DNA from: Dermanyssus gallinae
Taxonomy: Eukaryota > Arthropoda > Arachnida > Mesostigmata > Dermanyssidae
Direction: 5' to 3'
DNA: 64,000 nt
NCBI GenBank assembly: GCA_003439945.1
Contig: QVRM01001430.1
Coordinates: 1 to 64,000 of the forward strand
Below the pieces are notes generated by a model. The model ran no database searches. It saw only the letters and a program-made list of their open reading frames with translations, and was not told where the DNA came from. Shown in pieces: positions 57,979 through 64,000 of this stretch; positions within the stretch are counted from its first letter, which is position 1, and each line of letters starts with the position of its first letter. Position numbers and translations under genes: made by a program.

Positions 57979-60719
57979 ATGACTATAATCACTCAGCTCA
58001 AGGCGGAGAAGCGTCACGCGCTACTCCATCTACTATTAAATGCCCACTAGGCGACGGTCGGTACACGCGGCGTGGCCTAACAAGACATATATCAGCTAAA
58101 CACTCCACCGCCACTGACACTACCTCCTCAATACCTCTGAGCCCCCCCCCCCCCCCCGCTCGCAACCGACACAAATCTTGGAGAATAATTAAGCTGTTAT
58201 GGGCCGAATTAGGCTGATTCGAATCGTACCAAAATTAGTCAGGAGACACGTGGCTGAAGCTCTTACCCGTGTACTCACAGCAGTTTCATCTGATAACGAC
58301 GTCGAAGTATGGTATAGTCCTTTCTCTTTTGCTTCGGTCGTCCTTCGACTCCCCCGCGCCCGAAACGACGCTTCATCCCTCTCAGTCATAATACGCAACA
58401 ATCTTCGCGATTTCTCCCGAGATATGCGCTTGTCAGACGTGATGCCACTTCCCATTCTCGCGTATCGGCTCCCAAACAATTCCGGAATGATACCGTGCGC
58501 CAGTCCATTATTAAACTTTCCGAAGGAGATGTTTCTGGCGCCGCCAGACTTATCGCGTCTACAGATACGATAACGCCCGGCATTGACCGTATAGAAACCT
58601 TGCAAGAGCAACACCCATTGCCTCCCGAGGACCTAGAATGGCCGACATTGATTAGAACCCCTATGCCCTATGTCACATCAAAGGAGGATATGCAGGTGCC
58701 TATTAAGAGCTTCTCCAAGAGCTTCCGCCGCAGGGCTAGACTTGATGAGGCCGCGGTTGTTAATGGACCTTCTTTCCCTGTCCCTCGAAGACGTCGCCGC
58801 TAATTTGCTCTCCGCATTGGCAAATGTTGTAGACATTATACTTTGGGCCAACCCCCCTTCTTGCCTCCAACCGTTGATATTTGGCGCAAGACTATTTGCT
58901 CTTAAGAAAAGGGACGGATCGGTACGTATAATTGCGTGTTCGTCTACACTACGCAGGCTCGCCGCGAAAATCGGATGCAAGCACAACAAAGTCGTTATTT
59001 CTCACGCAACTGGTGCACATCAGTTGGGATTTGCGACGCCAGGTGGGACCGAGGTAGCAATTCACGCAACCCGTGCCTTTGTCGATTCGCGCGAACCTCG
59101 TCGGGCGAAACCGCGTCGGGCTGGCATACCGGCATCCTTCCCACCTGGTTCTGCCTGAGCATGTGATTTCGTCCGCCACCGGACTGCAGCAGGGAGACCC
59201 CTTAGCACCACCCCTGTTTTGTCTAGGTATCAAAGACCTGGTAGATTCCTTCAAGAGCCCACTGAACCTCTGGTACCTTGACGATGGCCTATTAGGAGGA
59301 AACGTTCATACGGTAGCCGAGGACATCCGACGGGTCCTTGACTTCGGTGTAACATCTGGGTTGGAGTCAAATCCTGCCAAACGCGAGGTGTGCATCCTTG
59401 GCTCTACCCATGAGGCTTCGCCTGATATACAGTTACTCCAAGACCTCCTTCCCGGCTGCAAGGTGACCGCCAAGGACGATCTAAAGCTACTAGGTGTGCC
59501 ACTTCGTCCCGAAGGGCTTACAGCAGAAATCGAGCGTTGGAGATTAGAGCTGGAAAATGCCGCCGCTCGCCTTCCTCTTCTAGGAGCTCATCGGGGACTC
59601 TTCTTACTCAGGTCATCCTTCTCTTCCTTAAGATTTATCCATCTTCTTCGAGGAGCTGACCTATCTAATCGGGCCGAAGACTTGCAGGTGCTCAACGAAT
59701 CGACACTGTCTACCCTCGAGGCCCTGCTAAACACATCTCTACCATCTAGCGCACGGCAACAGGCGTTACTGCCCGTCTCTAAAGGGGGCCTCGGGGTTCC
59801 GAATTTGGAGACCCTGGCCGGTCCTGCCATAGTCTCATCAATGCTAAGCGCAGAAAACAGGGCAATCCCCCTTTTAGAAATACCAGGAGTCGGATAGTTT
59901 AGAAGCCGCTTAGCCCAGCTCCAGGAGAATCTTGAGGCCCGCTGCGGAGGCAGGCCTGACAACGTACTATCCCAACGTGACTGGAGCGCCCCTTTGCACG
60001 CTGAGGTACAACAGCGTCTCTTTAGTGAATCTACCGACGACACGACCAGAGCTCGCCTAAATGCCGTGCCCGCCAAGGATTCAGGCGCCTAGTTACACGC
60101 ACTTCCCAGTGCACCCATAGGTACCCTTCTCGATGACGAGACGATTCGCATAGAAGTAGGCCTACGACTAGGGACAGACCTAGTTAGCCCGCATCGGTGT
60201 CATTGTGCTCACCCCGTCGACAAACTGGGACATCACGGCCTGTCGTGTATCATCAGCGCAGGCCGACGCTCTAGACATGCCGTTATTAATGAGACCTTCA
60301 GCAGAGCCCTTAGGTCATGCGGTCGTCCGTGCATCCTTGAACCCACGGGCCTTTGTGCGGGTTGGGATTCAACCGTTACCGACTCCCTAGCACTTTCTAT
60401 GGTTGGTGGCGGTGCATCCGAAGCTGGTTATGCAGCCCATTTTGCGGAGACCAACAAGCTAAGAAAATACTCATCAATTGGGTATCCCCTTGAATTCTGG
60501 CCTCTCGCGTTTAAGACCTTGAGTGCTCCTGGTGTTCGGACCAGACAGCTAATTCACGAAGTCGGCACTATGTTAAATATGTCAACCGGTGATAGTAGAT
60601 TGTCGTCCTTCTTTAAACAACGTCTGGATCTTGAGGTACAACGTGGAAACGCAGCCTCCGTTTGTGGCACTCTTCTGAAGTGGTCTCGGCCTAGCCTAGA
60701 CGAAGCGGACACGTGCTAG
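57975..60719 (+). pseudogene. ORF2: reverse transcriptase with N-terminal zinc finger and RLE-type C-terminus
   Basis: The ATG at 57975-57977 overlaps the ORF1 stop as ATGA. A C2H2-like finger follows at 58041-58103 (CPLGDGRYTRRGLTRHISAK then H; the second Cys is Gly), then a Pro-rich linker. After frame changes: KLSEGDVSGAARLIAS, FGARLFALKKRDGSVRIIAC, STLRRLAAKIGCKH, HQLGFATPGGTEVAIHATRA, ATGLQQGDPLAPPLFCLGIK and LWYLDDGLLGG (catalytic YLDD at 59274-59285). Reverse-transcriptase motif A, expected between HATRAF and the QQGDP block, is deleted. The C-terminus has HRCHCAHPVDKLGHHGLSC near 60190-60250, then SRHAVINETFSRAL. The nuclease core that should follow (an RPDG-type motif) is missing: GLCAG runs directly into WDSTVTDSLAL. 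So both the polymerase and the nuclease are dead. Confidence 0.8.
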
Positions 60720-60820
60720 GCCGCTAGGCCCATTGGCATAGCGAACCTTCCATAATTGTGCCCCACATGCATATTGTAATATACGAAAAATAAACCTTCA
60801 GATATACTATTTTAAAAAGT

Positions 60821-61361
60821 TCCTAAATTAGGAGAGTGTTAAATAAAGTTCTGGGAAAGTACTATGAGCGAACGTGTTGAATGATGGACGGAGAAGCACA
60901 CCCCCATTACTCAGACCACCCGGTACTACATAAAGCGATTACCCAGAATGAATATTGCAATAAATTCTCCAATATAAAAACGCCATGCTTTTTGCGGAAT
61001 TCCGGTGATATCGTCTGAAGGCGAATCTGAGATCTTTAAACCAGATCAATGTCTGGACTCTGAAAGTTGACACAATTCCATGAATCTCGGGCAATATAGT
61101 TTACCGCCTGAAAGAGCTTGAACTTCCATTATTAGCACCAAGTCAGTAAATACGCTGTTCATGACCTTTACATGAAGATATGCTGATGAGAAATTTCATG
61201 AAATTTCAGTGGAGTGTTCATGAAAACGATATGTGCTGTCTTGCCGTCTACACCACCTTAAGCGTCGCTTGAATGCGTCCCCTAGACAAAACTGCAGTTG
61301 TGTGTGCTACTGGCGTAACACAAGTGTAAAATCCAATCCTTAGTTAATCCAGCAAACCTTG
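60821..61361. other. no gene recognised
   Basis: Nothing recognised. Confidence 0.4.
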
Positions 61362-61362
61362 A

Positions 61363-61402
<40 letters not shown>
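61362..61402. repeat. (TA)n microsatellite followed by (GA)n
   Basis: About 40 bases, then AGAGAGAGAGCGAGAGAGAA. Confidence 0.95.
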
Positions 61403-61406
<4 letters not shown>

Positions 61407-61779
61407 AGAAGAGAGAGAGCGAGAGAGAAGACTGCGTTAAAGTTAACAGGGTTCTGACTCAAGCTAATCCTAGATTGCAAATCGGCACGCGGACGACTCC
61501 TTCTTACTTTACGCACGATTTACTTCTGACGTGCAGACGAATTACAGAACAACTACAGAGACTGCCAACAAACTTCTAGGGACTGCAGATTTGATCGCTC
61601 GAGCGAAGAAAGTCGAGGCCTCCATTACCGAGTAGTCACGCGTAAACTTTGTCGACCCTCAACCCATTATGTAAAGTGAAATCTTACGCGGCGGGTAGAG
61701 GCTGGCGCCAGGAAAAGTAGCCAGCCCGAACAGAGTATCGCGGAGACCGGACTAGAAGAGCCTGGAATCTCTCAGGAAC

Positions 61780-62010
61780 CAACATTTTGTACTTTTAGAT
61801 CTTCTCGATTTAAAGAACGCTTTTAAAACAGCAAACTTGGGGGTGAGTATGACGGATGACGCTGGACATAGGGATATCGCCTCTTCTTCGGCGGATTAGT
61901 TCTGCTTATTCGTATACTAAGAGTCTTATTAGAGGACAAAGTCAGCACAATGTGATGGCCGGCGTACCGCAGGGCTTCGTTCTTAGCTTGGTTCTATGAA
62001 TCAGTCGCTT
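61780..62010 (+). mobile_element. R1-like LINE reverse transcriptase fragment
   Basis: LDLKNAFKTANLG near 61800 (motif A; catalytic Asp present), then in another frame SAYSYTKSLIRGQSQHNVMA and GVPQGFVLSLVL near 61960-61995. The preceding stretch 61540-61630 (QRLPTNF to ARAKKVEAS) may also belong to it. Confidence 0.65.
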
Positions 62011-62103
62011 GACAGCACCGGGCTACCGGAGTGGGTAAAGACGTAAAGTCGCGTACGCTCATAATCTTGCCCTTTTTGTCTGACCTTCCTGTGTTGCCCT
62101 ATT

Positions 62104-62282
62104 CGTCGATTCCGGTAGCGTGGTGCATTTTCATGTGTCTCGCGACCGGAGGAGACACATAGGCGCGGGTTCGAGCCCTACCGTTGCACATTTGCATTTA
62201 TGGGGTCCGTCTATGAAGCAGTGCAAAAAGCAGGCCCGTGGGCGTTCAATATTGGCTGGGGGTCAGCCCGAATGGGTTTCCT
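62104..62282 (+). mobile_element. SINE family 2, best-preserved head
   Basis: Box A region GGTAGCGTGGTGCA, GGAGGAGACACATAGG, box B GGTTCGAGCCC at 62168-62178, then GCACATTTGCATTTATGGGG, TCCGTCTATGAAGCAGTGCA and GGGTCAGCCCGAATGG. Ends 60 bases before a minisatellite. Confidence 0.85.
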
Positions 62283-62341
62283 TATCCCGGTCAAGAACAC
62301 TTCCAGTTGCTTAGGCGTTATCTTACATATCAACCTTAGGG

Positions 62342-62592
62342 ATGCCCGATATCATTGGTCATATGATAACGGATATTATTGGTCATATGATTACGGATAT
62401 TACTGATCATATGATAACGGATATTATTGATCATATGATAACGGATATTATTGGTCATATGATAACGGATATTACTGATCATATGATAACGGATATTATT
62501 GATCATATGATAACGGATATTACTGATCATATGATAACGGATATTATTGATCATATGATAACGGATATTACTGATCATATGATAACGGATAC
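62342..62592. repeat. 24-bp minisatellite, about 10 units
   Basis: Unit CATATGATAACGGATATTAT plus TGAT. Two unit types alternate toward the 3' end (ATTATTGATC and ATTACTGATC), making a 48-bp higher-order period. Because 24 is a multiple of 3 and no unit frame has a stop, both strands stay open, which makes false ORFs. Each unit holds the palindrome ATCATATGAT. Confidence 0.95.
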
Positions 62593-63723
62593 CCCTGCAC
62601 GGGCAAAAGCGCCAATTAATAATATGCTATTATTACTTCAGAATATCATGCGCGACAAGATGCGGGTGGAGAACGCTCGCCGTGCCACGAAAGCATCCAA
62701 GTGCGGCGTGGCCGAGAAAGGGGCGTTCCGCAGCAAACCATTGCAACCCACCCCTTCCTAGGACGCCTCAAAGAACCTCGTGTTTGCTAGCTGCGGCCAA
62801 GACGAATATCAATAGGAGCCAGTTAAGCACGAGACTCCCCTCCCACGGTCTCAAAGCAGTGCCCCATATTTCCGAAAATCGGGGGTGCAGAATTCTGAGG
62901 CGTTTAGTGGATAAAAGTCCCTCACTAGGTGCTGTTGGTTGCCAGTAGCAGGCATTCCAGTTTTAAACCTCCCAAAACAAAAAGGAAAATAGCAAAAATT
63001 AGTTCAGAGGGGACTCGGATGGACTTCCAGAAATGGTGGGCGAGTTTCATCTTTGATCTCCATCACCATAATTGTAGATCGGGGGATGCCTTATGAGTAG
63101 AACCTGTCAAATGTACTCGTGACTGTGCAAACACTTTCTTCAAATGGACCATTGTTGAAATACTAAACGTCTAGCCGGCGTCGGGAATCCTAGTGGGTGC
63201 GCACAGTGGCGTCAAAAATTAACAACTATATTGGGGTTGCATCTAATCTTTGCGGCGAGCCTGCGCCGCATTGAATCTAATCTTGCGCCAAATATCTACG
63301 GTTGAAAAGAAGGAGGGAGGGCAGAATGCCTGGTATCCTCCACATTATTATAGGCTATTCCATACATACAGTTACAGTTCTCCAAGGTTGTTCTCACGAT
63401 AATATGGATGAATGCTGAGATTTCCAGCGGAAAACACCATTAAAATTGAGGTTGTCGCAAAAAACAGCGTAACTCTGACTAGTCTGATGCAACAGCTCTA
63501 GTTGCTCAAAGACAATGGTAAAGGAGGGATGTACGTAAACGCAGTTGTGTTGTTTTTTTAATTTTAAATACCAGTGTTTGTTTTTTTATTTATATTTTAA
63601 TACCGTGTGAAAAAGTAAGAATCATGTATGTGATATATGCATACAAGCAAAACAACGTACTCCGTCAGGCCACTGTCGTATTCCTTGCGCGTAAAATTCC
63701 ACGCATAAAGCTTAGGCGTTAAA

Positions 63724-63724
<1 letters not shown>
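62593..63724. other. no gene recognised
   Basis: The frame following the minisatellite continues to 62761 (NIMRDKMRVENARRATKASK) without a known motif. Nothing else recognised. Confidence 0.4.

Positions 63725-63778
<54 letters not shown>
63725..63778. repeat. (TA)n microsatellite
   Basis: About 53 bases. Confidence 0.95.
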
Positions 63779-63781
<3 letters not shown>

Positions 63782-63784
63782 GTT

Positions 63785-64000
63785 TGATTGAGAAAACATA
63801 GATTTATTCCAAAATACCTGCACGATATTCTAGCAAGTCTACACCTAATACCTTTCACGTTTTTAGGTCAGTATATGTATATATATGACAAGTGATGCAA
63901 GGGTAATTGCAGGAAACATTAATTTGGCCTGTACCATCTATTGGATATTTTAGCAAGTATACGCCTTGCACCTTTAAGCATTTCCGGGTTAATATATATA
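63785..64000. repeat. tandem repeat of about 120 bp, runs off the window
   Basis: GATATTCTAGCAAGTCTACA at 63824 recurs as GATATTTTAGCAAGTATACG at 63944. Neighbouring blocks also align (AATACCTTTCACGTTTTTAG with TGCACCTTTAAGCATTTCCG). Two diverged units are visible. Confidence 0.75.

Larger units (their letters stand above)
56150..60820 (+). mobile_element. two-ORF LINE with restriction-like-endonuclease type ORF2
   Basis: One element on the plus strand: a possible leader from about 56150, a gag-like ORF1 (56441-57978) and an ORF2 (57975-60719), then a short 3' region with AATAAA at 60789-60794. The ORFs are listed separately. Both are broken by several frameshifts, and the whole element has decayed together, which argues that it was one unit. 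The 5' boundary is uncertain; a box-B-like GGTTCAAGACG lies in the leader near 56309. No flanking duplication was found. Confidence 0.75.

Noticed and set aside
62342..62592. CRISPR-like regular repeats
   Set aside because: Units are directly adjacent without unique spacers, and the DNA is eukaryotic; it is a minisatellite.

Overview
This window is animal nuclear DNA, most likely from an arthropod; a mite or tick is my guess, not a demonstration. There are no operons, ribosome binding sites or dense gene runs. Instead there are scattered (TA)n tracts, Tc1/mariner DNA transposons, several clades of non-LTR retrotransposon (LINE) and tRNA-headed SINEs. Only one protein gene of the host is convincing: a single-exon gene at 8815-9465 (+) for a small secreted acidic protein, with a TATA box at the expected distance and a strong hairpin about 100 bases past its stop codon. 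Two weaker host-exon candidates lie at 16942-17319 (-) and 32813-32874 (+).

Layout. 1-5 kb: a dead mariner inserted into a SINE, then LINE fragments on the minus strand. 6-10 kb: a trinucleotide-rich stretch and the secreted-protein gene. 11-17 kb: two copies of a tRNA-derived SINE, and a dead Tc1 element sitting inside a 181-bp tandem duplication. 18-24 kb: an inverted pair of a dispersed repeat around an old mariner that was split by a LINE, plus a LINE endonuclease fragment. 25-39 kb: a LINE family (called I-like here) with repeated C-terminal CCHC fragments. One copy, at 36-38 kb, has an inverted 5' part and a second LINE nested inside it; each insertion has its own 13-bp target-site duplication. 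41-47 kb: an R1-like LINE on the plus strand hosts a fairly intact CR1-like LINE on the minus strand and an I-like fragment. 48-55 kb: SINEs and repeat debris. 56-61 kb: a two-ORF LINE whose second ORF carries an N-terminal zinc finger and a restriction-like-endonuclease type C-terminus; ORF1 and ORF2 overlap as ATGA. 62-64 kb: a SINE, a 24-bp minisatellite and a 120-bp tandem repeat running off the end.

The elements interact mostly as a record of insertions: SINE by mariner, mariner by LINE, LINE by LINE, tandem duplication by Tc1. The SINEs carry direct flanking repeats and A-rich tails in several copies, as expected if one of the LINEs here supplied the machinery in trans. Every mobile element examined has frameshifts, stops, truncation or a lost catalytic residue, so I see no active element inside this window. 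Clade names are judged by eye from motifs and are provisional.
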